Assembly (NCBI GenBank): GCA_034520365.1
Contig: JAXHNP010000003.1
Coordinates: 62,001-126,000, forward strand
Source of the DNA: Desulfobacterales bacterium
Lineage (GTDB): Bacteria > Desulfobacterota > Desulfobacteria > Desulfobacterales > Desulfosalsimonadaceae
Reading direction: 5' to 3'
DNA: 64,000 bases
The stretch's first letter is position 1. Each line of letters begins with the position of its first letter. The notes under the pieces are model-generated. The model was not told the origin of the DNA. It made no database searches and worked only from the letters and a program-made list of their open reading frames with translations. This document shows, piece after piece, positions 17,040-26,360 of this stretch. A program made the translations under genes and the position numbers.

Positions 17040-18014
17040 ATGATTGATAAAACAGCAATTATTGTCGGCGGCGGACCCGCCGGCGCATCCTGCGCCCGGC
17101 AATTGAAAGCCGCCGGCTTGGATGTTCTGATTCTGGATAAAAAACAATTTCCGCGGTTAAAATTGTGTGCCGGCTGGGTCACCCCCAAGGTGTTTCAGCT
17201 TTTGGGAACCCATCCAAGCGCCTACCCCTATGGCCTCATTCCTTTCAAACGCCTGATCTGCTATTTCCGGGGGATTCGCGTTCCTGTCAGAACCCGGCAG
17301 TACTCCATCCGGCGCTATGAATTCGATAAATGGCTTTTGGAACGATCTGGTGCGCCTATGGAGCAGCATGCGGTGCAAACCATCCGTAAAAAAGATCAAT
17401 ATTATATAATTGACGAGCGGTATCGCTGCCAATACCTGGTGGGCGCCGGCGGTACGGGGTGCCCGGTCTATCGGCAGCTTTTCAGCCGGATTTCGCCCCA
17501 TCCGGAGGCATCCCGTATTGCCACGGTGGAAGAAGAGTTCCAATATGATTATACTGATTCTAACTGCTACCTCTGGTTTTTTGAAAACGGGCTCCCCGGG
17601 TATGCCTGGTATGTGCCGAAAGGCCGGGGGTGGCTAAATATCGGCATCGGCGGCAAATATGCGTCCATGAAAAAACAGGGGAAAACCATTAACGACTACT
17701 GGCGGCTGTTTCAGCAAAAACTGATCGCGAGCGGACTGGTTAAGCCCCGGCGGTTTAATCCCAAAGGCCATGTTTACTACATCAGGCATCAAACACCTGC
17801 GCTTCGGATGGACAACGCCTTTCTAACCGGCGATGCCGCGGGCCTGGCAACGGTTGATATGGGCGAAGGGATTGCCCCGGCCATTGAAAGCGGCCTTCGC
17901 GCCGCAAATGCCATCATTCATGGCAGGACTTATCAAATGCCGATTAGCGCCGGATACTCCTGGCCCGGCATTATCACGGCCGGGTTCACCGCCCTATTTG
18001 ACGGCAAAACCTAA
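17040..18014 (+). CDS. Geranylgeranyl-reductase-like FAD flavoprotein
   Basis: A 324-residue FAD-dependent oxidoreductase. The N-terminal dinucleotide-binding motif is IVGGGPAGASCARQL. The motif KLCAGWVTP corresponds to the K-P-C-G-G-x-x-P segment of geranylgeranyl reductases and related lipid double-bond reductases. The second FAD-binding motif is LTGDAAGLATVDMGEGI. It is shorter than archaeal digeranylgeranyl reductases, having little C-terminal domain. ATG 17040 is the natural start because the dinucleotide fold begins six residues later. Clustering with the lipid methyltransferase suggests reduction of a lipid methylene or alkene. Its stop lies in a CCTAAATT repeat. Confidence 0.8.
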   Translation: MIDKTAIIVGGGPAGASCARQLKAAGLDVLILDKKQFPRLKLCAGWVTPKVFQLLGTHPSAYPYGLIPFKRLICYFRGIRVPVRTRQYSIRRYEFDKWLLERSGAPMEQHAVQTIRKKDQYYIIDERYRCQYLVGAGGTGCPVYRQLFSRISPHPEASRIATVEEEFQYDYTDSNCYLWFFENGLPGYAWYVPKGRGWLNIGIGGKYASMKKQGKTINDYWRLFQQKLIASGLVKPRRFNPKGHVYYIRHQTPALRMDNAFLTGDAAGLATVDMGEGIAPAIESGLRAANAIIHGRTYQMPISAGYSWPGIITAGFTALFDGKT

Positions 18015-18033
18015 ATTGGGTGTTCCAAATTTT
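18010..18033 (+). repeat. CCTAAATT-family repeat unit
   Basis: The 24 bases match the inverse of 34872-34895 at 21 positions, and the hairpin arms at 133-183 closely in the first 12. The unit begins inside the stop codon of the flavoprotein gene. It may be a small dispersed element or part of a transcription end. Confidence 0.5.
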
Positions 18034-18066
18034 AAAAAGATAAATAATGTAAAAAGGAGATTCGAG

Positions 18067-18615
18067 ATGACAAGTTTTGTGCAACGGATGATCGGAGCGG
18101 CCAAACTGGATGTAAAAATCTACGAAGAAGTCGAGGCGGACAAGAATGCATTGGGGCAAGCCATGGGCGTAGTGCTGATCGCAAGCCTGGCCGCGGGCAT
18201 CGGGACCCTGTCCAGGGCGGGTATGAGCGGCCTGGTGATCGGGCTGATCGCCGCGTTAGTCGGCTGGTTTATCTGGGCATTTCTCACCTACCTGATCGGC
18301 ACCAAGCTCCTGCCCGAGCCGCAGACCAAGTCGGATATGGGGGAACTCCTCCGGACCATCGGATTTTCCAGTTCCCCCGGGGTGATTCGGGTCCTGGGCA
18401 TTATCCCGGCCCTGGAGATGATTGCATTTCTCGTTGCCGGCATCTGGATGCTGGCAGCCATGGTTATCGCCGTCAGGCAGGCGCTGGATTACTCAAGTAC
18501 CTGGCGGGCCGTCGGCGTTTGCGTGATCGGCTGGATCATTCAGGTCATCATCATGGGGCTTATTTTTGCTGTTATTGCCGGCCCCCAGGGGACGGGGTCC
18601 ATGCCCCAGCCTTAA
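18067..18615 (+). CDS. Yip1-domain membrane protein
   Basis: A 182-residue integral membrane protein with a short cytoplasmic N-terminus (FVQRMIGAAKLDVKIYEEVEAD) and about five hydrophobic helices. The pattern, including YLIGTKLLPEP between helices and the ...GELLRTIGFSSSPGVI segment, is that of bacterial Yip1/YIP1 family proteins, whose role is unknown. ATG 18067 follows AAAAGGAGATTCGAG. An open frame extends upstream to 17833 but only as a shadow of the flavoprotein gene. Confidence 0.75.
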   Translation: MTSFVQRMIGAAKLDVKIYEEVEADKNALGQAMGVVLIASLAAGIGTLSRAGMSGLVIGLIAALVGWFIWAFLTYLIGTKLLPEPQTKSDMGELLRTIGFSSSPGVIRVLGIIPALEMIAFLVAGIWMLAAMVIAVRQALDYSSTWRAVGVCVIGWIIQVIIMGLIFAVIAGPQGTGSMPQP

Positions 18616-18693
18616 TATGAGGCATACCGGGACCTAAATTTAAGCGGGAGTTAGGTGTTGGGTAAAATAGGGGGAAGGAAAAGGCTTTTTCAC

Positions 18694-20193
18694 ATGAACA
18701 GAATTTCATGGATGGCATTGACTGCCATCGCGCTGATCCTGGCGGGCTGCGGCAGCACCCCGAGATATACGGCATCAAAAATCCGTTCGGAATACCGGCA
18801 AATTTCAGAGGCCCCCGCAAAGCAGGCCCGGACAGAAAGCCAGGCCCGGCCTGAACAGCGGGGGGCATCTGATACGGATGCGCCTGATACAGATCCGGCT
18901 TTCCCCCTGACCCTGCCGCAAGTGATTGACATCGCCCTGTCAAACAACCCGAACCTGCAGCAGGCCGCCTATCGCGTGGCCAAGGCCAGAGCCATGAAGG
19001 ATCTGGCGGATACGGCATTCTGGCCGATGGTGGGGGTTTATACCGAGTACACCCAGGGGGATGCTCCGTCCGCCTATCTCTTTAAAACCATTGACCAGCG
19101 AAAGCTCCCCCGCAATGTCAATTTCAATGATCCCGGCTGGTTTGAAAACTATGAGACCGGCATCCAGGCCCGCATGAACCTGTTTAACGGCGGCAAAGAC
19201 TACCTGGGGCTGCAAATGGCCGAACAGGGATTAGACATTTCGGAACTGGACCGGCAATCCGTGGCAAATGACCTCACGGCCCAGGTCATCACCGCCTTCT
19301 ACGATGTGCTGGCGGCAGAAGACTTTGTTGCCATTGCCGAAACTTCGGTTGATAAGGTCTCGGAGCAGCTCCGGATCATCCGGGTGCAGTATGAGGGCGG
19401 CAGTGCGCTTAAATCGGATGTGCTATCCCTTAAGGTCCGCCTGGCCCGGGCCAAAGAAAGGTTGGTACAAAGCCGGAACCGATATAAACTGGCCAGGGCC
19501 GCGCTTGCCAACCTCATGGGCATGGATCCGGCCGAATTTCCGGGAAGAAAAGATTGGCTCGCCAAAACCCAGGCGCCGCCCATCCAGGTGCCGGATACAT
19601 ATGCGGATGGCATCGTACATGCCCTCTCCCACCGACCGGAGCTGGAAAAAGTGAGAAAACAGCTGATTAAATCCCGAATGGGGCTTGACGCCGCAAAAAC
19701 CGATTATCTGCCGAGCATTGACCTCATGGGCAAATATTACGTAGACGATCCATCCATGGATTATAACCGGGACCGGGAAAACTGGACCGCCGGCGTGATG
19801 TTTAACTGGGACCTGTTCACCGGCTTTTCCACAAACGCCCGGATCAACAAGGCGGATGCCATGGTAAAGGAAATGCTGGCCGCCGACCGAGAGGCTGCGC
19901 TGGGCATCAAACTGGATGTCAAAAACGCGTATCTCAACCGCGAAGCCGCGCAGGCCCGCTACAAAGTGGCGAAAAGCAGCGTTAAAAGCGCCGAAGAATC
20001 CTATCGCCTGGTCGCCGAGCACTACAAAGGCGGATCAGTGACCATTACCCGCTACCTGGAAGCCGAACTGGACCGAAACCGGGCGCGCATCCGCGCCACG
20101 GCCGCTTTTTACGACAAAATAAAAGCCAATGCCGACCTGGCCCGCGCGATCGGCAAATGGGCCGGCCCCAACCCGCAACCCTTTGAAAGATAG
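18694..20193 (+). CDS. TolC-family outer-membrane efflux lipoprotein
   Basis: A 499-residue outer-membrane factor of a tripartite efflux pump. The signal peptide ends in a lipobox (LILAGCGST), so it should be lipid-anchored, like OprM-type proteins. Two outer-membrane-efflux repeats follow: one begins at LTLPQVIDIALSNNPNLQQA and the second at DGIVHALSHRPELEKVRKQL. Each contains long coiled-coil helices. I take ATG 18694 (MNRISW). The in-frame TTG 18655 would put charged residues ahead of the signal peptide. It heads an operon with the adaptor and the RND pump. Confidence 0.88.
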   Translation: MNRISWMALTAIALILAGCGSTPRYTASKIRSEYRQISEAPAKQARTESQARPEQRGASDTDAPDTDPAFPLTLPQVIDIALSNNPNLQQAAYRVAKARAMKDLADTAFWPMVGVYTEYTQGDAPSAYLFKTIDQRKLPRNVNFNDPGWFENYETGIQARMNLFNGGKDYLGLQMAEQGLDISELDRQSVANDLTAQVITAFYDVLAAEDFVAIAETSVDKVSEQLRIIRVQYEGGSALKSDVLSLKVRLARAKERLVQSRNRYKLARAALANLMGMDPAEFPGRKDWLAKTQAPPIQVPDTYADGIVHALSHRPELEKVRKQLIKSRMGLDAAKTDYLPSIDLMGKYYVDDPSMDYNRDRENWTAGVMFNWDLFTGFSTNARINKADAMVKEMLAADREAALGIKLDVKNAYLNREAAQARYKVAKSSVKSAEESYRLVAEHYKGGSVTITRYLEAELDRNRARIRATAAFYDKIKANADLARAIGKWAGPNPQPFER

Positions 20194-20201
20194 CGATCCA
20201 T

Positions 20202-21359
20202 ATGAAAAACAAAAAATGGATTCTTATTCCGCTGATTGTTTGCCTGGTGATTGCCGCCGGGATTCTCTTGTTCTGGTTTTTCTCAAAAAACGATATCCCT
20301 CCCGGCATGACCGGACCGGACAAGGCCCCGCCTGTAGAAGCAGCAAGCACTGTGCCGGCAAAGATTGAAACGGTAACCGAATGGTATGATGCGGTGGGTA
20401 CGGTGCAACCGCGCACCCAGGCGCGGATCGAGGCGCAGGTATCCGGCCAGGTGACCGATGTTCGCGTAAATGCCGGGGATATGGTGGAAGCCGGGGAGCT
20501 GCTGGTCACCCTGGATGACCGGCAGATGCAGGCCAGGCTCGGGCAGGCCATGCAGTCTTTACAATCGGCCATGGCCCGGAAAGAGCAGGCCAGACAGGCG
20601 GTTAACGCTGCTCAAGCCGCCTTTGCCGAAGCAGAATCCGCCTACAACCGCATCAAAAGTTTTTACGCGTCAGAGGCTGCCACCGAACAGGATCTGGAAC
20701 AGGTACGTTCCAGGTATCTTCAGGCCAAAGCCGCATTGAAACGGGCCCAAGACGGACTGTCCGGTGCATCTGCCGGGGTGCGGATGGCCGAGGAAATGGT
20801 CCGGGAGGCAAAAATCGGCCTGGGATATACGAAAATCACCGCGCCCACCGAGGGTAAGGTCCTCAAACGGCTGGTCGATCCCGGGGATCTGGCCATGCCC
20901 GGAAAACCGCTGCTGCTGCTCAAAACCGCCGGCGGCCTGCGGCTGGAAGCCTATGTGCGGGAAAGCCTGATCCAACAAATTCAGCCCGGTTCCAAACTTC
21001 GCGTGGCGCTTCCCACCCTGCAGCAAACAGTTGAGTCCGAGGTCGAGGAGTTGATCCCCTATGCAGACCCGCAGACGCGGACGTTTCTGGTCAAGAGCCG
21101 GCTTCCGGACATTGCCGGCCTCTACCCCGGCATGTACGGCAAACTGCAGATCCCTTACAAGCAGGTCGAGCTTGTCCTGATCCCCCGGAATACGGTTGAT
21201 AAAGTGGGGCAGCTCGAACTTGTCGAGGTTAAAACTGAAGACGGATGGGCACGTCGCTATATCAAAACCGGCAACATATACGGGGAACAGGTGGAGGTGA
21301 TTGCCGGGCTTTCCGGGGATGAAATATTGAAAATTAAGGAGCCGGGAAATGACGAATAA
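20202..21359 (+). CDS. RND efflux periplasmic adaptor (membrane fusion protein)
   Basis: A 385-residue HlyD/AcrA-type adaptor. One N-terminal membrane helix (residues 4-27) is followed by a split biotinyl-lipoyl domain (VQPRTQARIEAQVSGQVTDV and KITAPTEGKVLKRLVDPGD). Between these halves is an alanine/glutamine-rich coiled-coil hairpin of about 90 residues. It then has the beta-barrel and membrane-proximal domains. It should link the pump to the TolC-type channel. It starts 8 bases after the outer-membrane gene and its end overlaps the pump gene by 11 bases. Confidence 0.9.
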   Translation: MKNKKWILIPLIVCLVIAAGILLFWFFSKNDIPPGMTGPDKAPPVEAASTVPAKIETVTEWYDAVGTVQPRTQARIEAQVSGQVTDVRVNAGDMVEAGELLVTLDDRQMQARLGQAMQSLQSAMARKEQARQAVNAAQAAFAEAESAYNRIKSFYASEAATEQDLEQVRSRYLQAKAALKRAQDGLSGASAGVRMAEEMVREAKIGLGYTKITAPTEGKVLKRLVDPGDLAMPGKPLLLLKTAGGLRLEAYVRESLIQQIQPGSKLRVALPTLQQTVESEVEELIPYADPQTRTFLVKSRLPDIAGLYPGMYGKLQIPYKQVELVLIPRNTVDKVGQLELVEVKTEDGWARRYIKTGNIYGEQVEVIAGLSGDEILKIKEPGNDE

Positions 21360-24300
21360 CGGCGACACGCCAGGCGGTTTTATTCCCGGCATTGTCCGGC
21401 CCTTTCTTTACGGCCGGCCCGCGATCATCTTTCTGATTGTCGCCCTCTGCCTGGGGGTTGCCGCCGTTATGGTCACGCCCCGGGAGGAGGACCCCCAGAT
21501 CGTTGTGCCCCTGGCCGATATTCACGTTCAGGCGCCCGGCGCCACACCAAAAGAGGTTGAAAAACTGGTGGCAACCCCCCTGGAGCGGCTCTTGTGGCAG
21601 GTCGACGGGGTGGAATACGTCTATTCCATGTCGCATAAGGGCCGGGCCATCGTCACGGTTCGGTTTTACGTGGGCGAAGACCGGGAGGAGTCCCTGGTCA
21701 AACTGCACAACCAGATCACCATGCACATCGACCAGGTCCCGCCTCTTGTCAAGGGATGGGTGATCAAACCCGTGGAAATTGATGACGTCCCCATCGTCAA
21801 CCTCACCCTGTACTCAGAGCGCTACAATGACCACGAGCTGCGGCGGGTTAGCGAAGAAGTCTGCTGGCGGCTGTCCCAGCTTGAAGACATATCCCGGAGT
21901 TTTATAACCGGTGGCCGGCAGCGGGAAGTTCGCGTTGAACTCCTGCCCGAGCGGATGAACGGGTATAACGTCTCCCTGCTGCAGGTCCGAAAAGCCCTGC
22001 AGGGGGCGGATGCAGCTGTGACCGCCGGCCATATCGACCGATTCAACCGGAACTTCATGGTCAACACCAATTCATTTCTCCAGTCGGTAGGTGCGGTGGA
22101 AGAACTGGTGGTGGGCGTGCACAAGGGCCGGCCGGTCTATCTGCGTGATCTGGCGAAAATCACGGACGGCCCGGCCCAGGCTGAAAGCTATACCCGCCTC
22201 GGCCATTCTCACAGATACCGCCGCACCCATCAAATCCAGGATGCGCCCCTGGAATATCCGTCCGTCACCCTTGCCCTTGCCAAAAAGCCCGGTACGAATG
22301 CGGTGGATGTATCCAATAACATTTTAGCGGAGCTGGATGAACTCAGGCAGAGTATCATCCCGGCGGATATAGAAGTGGCTGTCACGCGCAATTACGGCTA
22401 TACCGCCCAGGAAAAGGTAAACAACCTGCTCGTCTCCCTTGGCTTTGCCGTGTTCACCGTGGTGGTGCTGCTTGCCTTTACCCTGGGGTGGCGCGAGGCG
22501 CTGGTGGTGGCTGTGGCTGTGCCGGTCTCCTTCAGCCTGGCGCTTTTCATGAACTATCTGTTAGGCTACACCATCAACCGGGTAACGCTGTTCGCCCTGA
22601 TCCTATCCTTAGGCCTGGTGGTGGATGATCCCATCACCAATGTGGACAACATCCAGCGGCACATCTTCATGGGCCGCAGAAAACCCTTTTTTGCCACGCT
22701 CTTTGCGGTCCACGAGGTCCTGCCGCCGGTCATCATCTCAACCATTGCCATTATCATCTCCTTTGCCCCGCTTTTTTTCATCACCGGCATGATGGGGCCA
22801 TACATGGCACCCATGTCGGCGAATGTGCCGCTGACCGTAACATTTTCGACGCTCTGCGCCCTGACTATTGTGCCGTGGATGACCTATGCGCTGCTCAAAA
22901 ACCGTCCCATCTCAGCCTCTCCATCCTCAGCGGACGAGCAAAAAGGCACGCCGCAATGGATTTTTACCACCTACCGAAAGATCGTCACCCCGTTTCTGGA
23001 ATCCCGGGCTAAACGCTACCTGCTTTTAATTGCCATTCTCGTGCTCCTGGGATTCTCCGCCTCCCTGGTGCTTCTGCGGCTGGTACCCTTAAAAATGCTC
23101 CCCTTTGACAACAAAAACGAGTTCCAGGTGGTCATTGACATGCCTGAAGGCACGCCCCTTGAAGCCACTGATGCGGTGGTACGCGATTTTGAAAACTATC
23201 TGCGGCAGGTCAAAGAAGTTGAAAACTTTACCTCATACGTGGGCACCCCATCGCCCATGGATTTTAACGGCATGGTGCGGCATTACTATCTCCGCAAAGG
23301 CCCTCATCTGGCCGATATCCGGGTGAATCTGGCGCTCAAGGCGGAGCGGGCCCAGCAGAGCCATGCCATCGTGCTCCGACTGCGGAACGACCTGACGGAA
23401 ATCGCCGAGAAAAACAATGCCAAGATTCAGGTTGTAGAAGTTCCGCCCGGCCCGCCGGTTCTGGCAACCATTGTCACGGAACTCTACGGCACACCGGATA
23501 AATCCTATGATGAGCTGATCCGGGCCGCGGATCATATCAAGGGGATCATGGCACAGGAGCCCAATGTGGTGGATATAGATGATATGACCGAGATGCCGCA
23601 CGAGCAGATCGATTTTGTGGTGGATCGGGAGAAAGCCGCACTCCATGGCATTTCCACCCGGGCCATTATCAATGCACTTAAAATCGCTGTGGGCGGAGAC
23701 ACCCCGGCCACGGTGCATGTGCCGGATGAACGGCAGCCCCTGCATGTCAAACTGATCCTGCCCAGAAAAAGCCGGAGCAATATGTCAAGCCTTACCCAGA
23801 TCCCCATGGCCACGGCAGACGGACAAATGGTGCCCCTGGCGGAGCTGGTTGACATCGACCGCACCCCCAATGCCCAGACCATCTATCATAAGAATCTGGA
23901 GCGGGTAGTTTATGTGCTGGCCGAGGTCGCGGGCCGGGCCCCGGCCGAGGCCATCCTGGGCATGCAGGCCAAGCTCTCTGAAAATCCCCTGCCCTCCGGG
24001 ATCCGGGCGGAATGGGCCGGTGAAGGGGAATGGAAAATTACGCTCCGGGTATTCCGGGATATGGGTATCGCCTTTGCGGCCGCCCTCATCGGCATATACA
24101 TCCTGATGACCCTGCAGACCAACTCCTTTTTCATGCCGGTTCTCATTATGATGGCGATCCCCCTAACACTTATCGGCATCATGCCGGGCTTCTGGCTGCT
24201 AAATATTATCTCCGGCGGCGTGGTCGGCGGCTACCCGGATCTGGTCTTTTTTACGGCCACGAGTATGATCGGAATGATTGCCCTGGGCGGCATCGTGATC

Positions 24301-24576
24301 CGCAATGCCGTGGTGCTCATAGAATTTATCCAGGATGCGCTGAAAAACGAACTTCCCCTCAAGGAAGCTATTCTGCAGAGCGGCGCCATCCGTATGCGGC
24401 CTATTGTCCTAACCGCCCTCACCACCGCTTTAGGCGCCTGGCCCATCACCCTGGACCCGATTTTCTCGGGGCTTGCCTGGGCACTTATTTTCGGGCTGAT
24501 CGCCTCCACACTGTTTACCCTGCTGGTGGTGCCGGTCACCTATTACGCCCTGTACGGCCAATCTAAAACAACCTAA
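21349..24576 (+). CDS. RND multidrug efflux transporter (HAE1, AcrB-type)
   Basis: A 1075-residue inner-membrane proton antiporter with twelve predicted helices and two large periplasmic loops. The tandem aspartates of the proton relay are present in LGLVVDDPITNVDN. The helix-10 lysine of AcrB is replaced by arginine (GIVIRNAVVLIEF), as in several RND subgroups. The N-terminus has the usual TPREEDPQI and the porter-domain segment TPKEVEKLVATPLE. The substrate range cannot be told. No regulator is adjacent. The stop overlaps a CCTAAATT motif. Confidence 0.92.
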   Translation: MTNNGDTPGGFIPGIVRPFLYGRPAIIFLIVALCLGVAAVMVTPREEDPQIVVPLADIHVQAPGATPKEVEKLVATPLERLLWQVDGVEYVYSMSHKGRAIVTVRFYVGEDREESLVKLHNQITMHIDQVPPLVKGWVIKPVEIDDVPIVNLTLYSERYNDHELRRVSEEVCWRLSQLEDISRSFITGGRQREVRVELLPERMNGYNVSLLQVRKALQGADAAVTAGHIDRFNRNFMVNTNSFLQSVGAVEELVVGVHKGRPVYLRDLAKITDGPAQAESYTRLGHSHRYRRTHQIQDAPLEYPSVTLALAKKPGTNAVDVSNNILAELDELRQSIIPADIEVAVTRNYGYTAQEKVNNLLVSLGFAVFTVVVLLAFTLGWREALVVAVAVPVSFSLALFMNYLLGYTINRVTLFALILSLGLVVDDPITNVDNIQRHIFMGRRKPFFATLFAVHEVLPPVIISTIAIIISFAPLFFITGMMGPYMAPMSANVPLTVTFSTLCALTIVPWMTYALLKNRPISASPSSADEQKGTPQWIFTTYRKIVTPFLESRAKRYLLLIAILVLLGFSASLVLLRLVPLKMLPFDNKNEFQVVIDMPEGTPLEATDAVVRDFENYLRQVKEVENFTSYVGTPSPMDFNGMVRHYYLRKGPHLADIRVNLALKAERAQQSHAIVLRLRNDLTEIAEKNNAKIQVVEVPPGPPVLATIVTELYGTPDKSYDELIRAADHIKGIMAQEPNVVDIDDMTEMPHEQIDFVVDREKAALHGISTRAIINALKIAVGGDTPATVHVPDERQPLHVKLILPRKSRSNMSSLTQIPMATADGQMVPLAELVDIDRTPNAQTIYHKNLERVVYVLAEVAGRAPAEAILGMQAKLSENPLPSGIRAEWAGEGEWKITLRVFRDMGIAFAAALIGIYILMTLQTNSFFMPVLIMMAIPLTLIGIMPGFWLLNIISGGVVGGYPDLVFFTATSMIGMIALGGIVIRNAVVLIEFIQDALKNELPLKEAILQSGAIRMRPIVLTALTTALGAWPITLDPIFSGLAWALIFGLIASTLFTLLVVPVTYYALYGQSKTT

Positions 24577-25122
24577 ATTTCCAGCTTCACCCTATCTACT
24601 GCAGCCATGGCAATGACCCCTGATCCAATTTTTTGTAAACGCCCTGGTAATGCCGGGTATAAAAAGCACGAACAGAGTAATCATGCCAGGCGGAGGAAAG
24701 CAGGGGGATATCCCCCTCCGCCATTTCCGGCTCAATTTAACACGACCCTCTACACGCCACATATGGACGCCCACAACATATAGTGGATTGCTAAAAAACT
24801 GGAAAATCAGGACTCTGTTTGAGAGTGCTTAGCGGTCCTAAAATTCGCATAGCTGAAGTTTATAGCCGCATGGTGCATTTTCTGAAATTTGATTACCCGG
24901 AAAAATCCAGTGCCTATTATTTCGATCCCTATTTCGATCGGGATAGACCAAGATTAATCTGTATATAACCGGCATTCGCCGCCTACTATAGCAAACCGGC
25001 CAACCAAATTCTGAAAATTAAAGAAACAAACTGGAGTTGTGACCATCTCGCTTTAAAACAGATAACGCACTTTGCTTTCCGGGGCGGGTACGGCAGGCGA
25101 GATTATCAAACGTTTCAGAACG
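24577..25122. other. AT-rich intergenic region before the toxin-antitoxin islet
   Basis: I see no credible gene in these 546 bases. A strong hairpin at 24689-24722 (GGCGGAGG ... CCTCCGCC with an inner GGGGGATATCCCCC) may end the efflux operon transcript. Short TTCGATCCC/TTCGATCGGG units at 24921-24943 recall the hexamer repeats of the element at 49986 but no ends of that element are present. Confidence 0.5.
24689..24722 (+). terminator. Strong hairpin downstream of the RND operon
   Basis: GGCGGAGG (24689-24696) can pair with CCTCCGCC (24715-24722). An inner palindrome, GGGGGATATCCCCC, occupies 24703-24716. There is no clear T run, so termination is a guess; it could also protect the mRNA end or act as a repeat. 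Confidence 0.35.
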
Positions 25123-25440
25123 TCAGAAGCCGGTGAGTAAAAAATCAAGTGCTGCAATTATCTCATCGCGCCGATCTTTAAGGGTGCCCGCCTTTTGCCC
25201 CATTGATTGGACCGAAATACCGGCTAACTCGGAGGTAGACATAATAACCAGGGTTTCATTGACCGTGAATTCGGGATTGAGATGCCGGAGAGGTTTTCCC
25301 GCAGCCGAGGCATTTATAAGAGGCACAACCACTCGTGTTGCCAGCGTATCGAGCAAGTCGGCCTGAACATCGAGCAAATAAGGAATTTCTTGATTTGTTT
25401 CCGGGTTGGAATTTCCATACACATCGAATTGAGCCATCAA
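25123..25440 (-). CDS. ccdB: CcdB-type toxin
   Basis: A 105-residue protein of the CcdB family, which poisons DNA gyrase. The N-terminus FDVYGNSNPETNQEIPYLLDVQAD and the central TRVVVPLI are characteristic. The C-terminal residues that contact gyrase in the F-plasmid protein (ending WGI) read TGF here, a change in an important position. The start overlaps the antitoxin stop by four bases (ATGA), so the pair is translationally coupled. A chromosomal copy on an AT-rich islet suggests horizontal acquisition. Confidence 0.88.
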   Translation of the reverse strand: MMAQFDVYGNSNPETNQEIPYLLDVQADLLDTLATRVVVPLINASAAGKPLRHLNPEFTVNETLVIMSTSELAGISVQSMGQKAGTLKDRRDEIIAALDFLLTGF

Positions 25441-25688
25441 AATTTCCTCAAGCCTTCACTGAAAACACCTTTTGTCTGGATGCGATGATTGTAGGCCTCA
25501 ATTGCATCTCGATTCTCTTTCTTCCATTCATGCTGTTTTGCCTCGGCCAGCATTTCTATAAGATGATTTTCCAGAACATTTGAAAGGTTTATATGGAGCT
25601 CTTTTGCCTTCATGAGAAGATCGCTGTTGATGCTGAGATTGGCAGCCTTTTTTGGCGCGTTGGTGTTATAAAAATTAACTACTTTCAT
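25437..25688 (-). CDS. ccdA: CcdA-type antitoxin
   Basis: An 83-residue CcdA-family antitoxin. The N-terminal ribbon-helix-helix part (KKAANLSINSDLLMKAKELHINLSNVLE) should bind the operator, and the C-terminal tail (EWKKENRDAIEAYNHRIQTKGVFSEGLR) should wrap the toxin. It precedes ccdB and overlaps it by four bases. AAGGAGG is placed just ahead of the ATG. A consensus promoter with TGCGCA operator-like repeats lies immediately upstream. Confidence 0.9.
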   Translation of the reverse strand: MKVVNFYNTNAPKKAANLSINSDLLMKAKELHINLSNVLENHLIEMLAEAKQHEWKKENRDAIEAYNHRIQTKGVFSEGLRKF

Positions 25689-25700
25689 GTGACCTCCTTG

Positions 25701-25749
25701 TGCGCAAAAATTATGCGCATATTATATCCATATAAATGTATTTTGTCAA
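25701..25749 (-). promoter_or_regulatory. Consensus promoter and likely operator of ccdAB
   Basis: On the minus strand TTGACA (25749-25744) and TATAAT (25726-25721) are perfect matches separated by exactly 17 bases. Two TGCGCA palindromes (25701-25706 and 25714-25719) lie between the -10 box and the ribosome-binding site. They are probable CcdA/CcdAB operator sites for autorepression. Confidence 0.75.
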
Positions 25750-26063
25750 GATCTTGCTGTGAAAGTGCTGGAGATTCTTGAGTAGGAATAGTTATATTGG
25801 AAGGCTGGATCTCTAAAATCTGGGTCGATCAGAATCTCAGCCTTCCTTGCTAATATATTCATCAGCGGAGCCAGCCTGATAAATCAACATTGTAAAAAGG
25901 CACTGTCAGCTATGCGGTTGTAATGAAAAGCACAACATGTGGTGGGTAGCCTCCAATGGATCAGAGTCCCGGTTTACTGCCTTCTCTATTTGAGATTCCT
26001 GAGCGTTGCAATTGCTTGTATAAAGAGTTTTTGGGATTTCACAAGGGCTTGATAAATCTTTTT
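25750..26063. other. Gap between the two toxin-antitoxin modules
   Basis: No gene is seen. A 9-bp inverted repeat (GGAAGGCTG at 25799-25807, CAGCCTTCC at 25838-25846) could form a hairpin with a 30-base loop. The rest is featureless AT-rich sequence. Confidence 0.45.
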
Positions 26064-26360
26064 TTAGGATTCAAGGGCATGCTTGATTCTTAAGGGATTA
26101 CGGCGCATATCTAAAATTCGATAAATTATAATTACGGATTCGGTTTCCATCCTGTAATATATGGCATAGGGGAATCTTTTGGACAGCATGCGGTGGTAAC
26201 CGAAAACCTTTGCGTGAACTCCGCCATAAAGCGTTAGGGAATCAATATCTGAGAATAGCGAATCAAAGAAATACTCTCCGAGTCCCTCTTTCTGACTTTC
26301 ATAAAACAAGCGCCCCTCATACAAATCCTCAATGGCTGAAGAGAGAAGCTTTATTTTCAT
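26064..26360 (-). CDS. RelE/ParE-family toxin
   Basis: A 98-residue toxin of the ParE/RelE fold. It has the N-terminal helix AIEDLYEGRLFYESQKEGLGEYF and the strand pattern KRFPYAIYYRMETESVIIIYRILDMRRNP near the end, both typical of plasmid-stabilisation toxins. Whether it acts on gyrase or on ribosome-bound mRNA cannot be told. It overlaps its antitoxin by four bases. Confidence 0.85.
   Translation of the reverse strand: MKIKLLSSAIEDLYEGRLFYESQKEGLGEYFFDSLFSDIDSLTLYGGVHAKVFGYHRMLSKRFPYAIYYRMETESVIIIYRILDMRRNPLRIKHALES

Noticed and set aside
24915-24950. Degraded second copy of the four-helix-bundle element, suggested by TTCGATCCC and TTCGATCGGG units
   Set aside because: Only two or three units are present, with no terminal repeats and no family coding sequence nearby.
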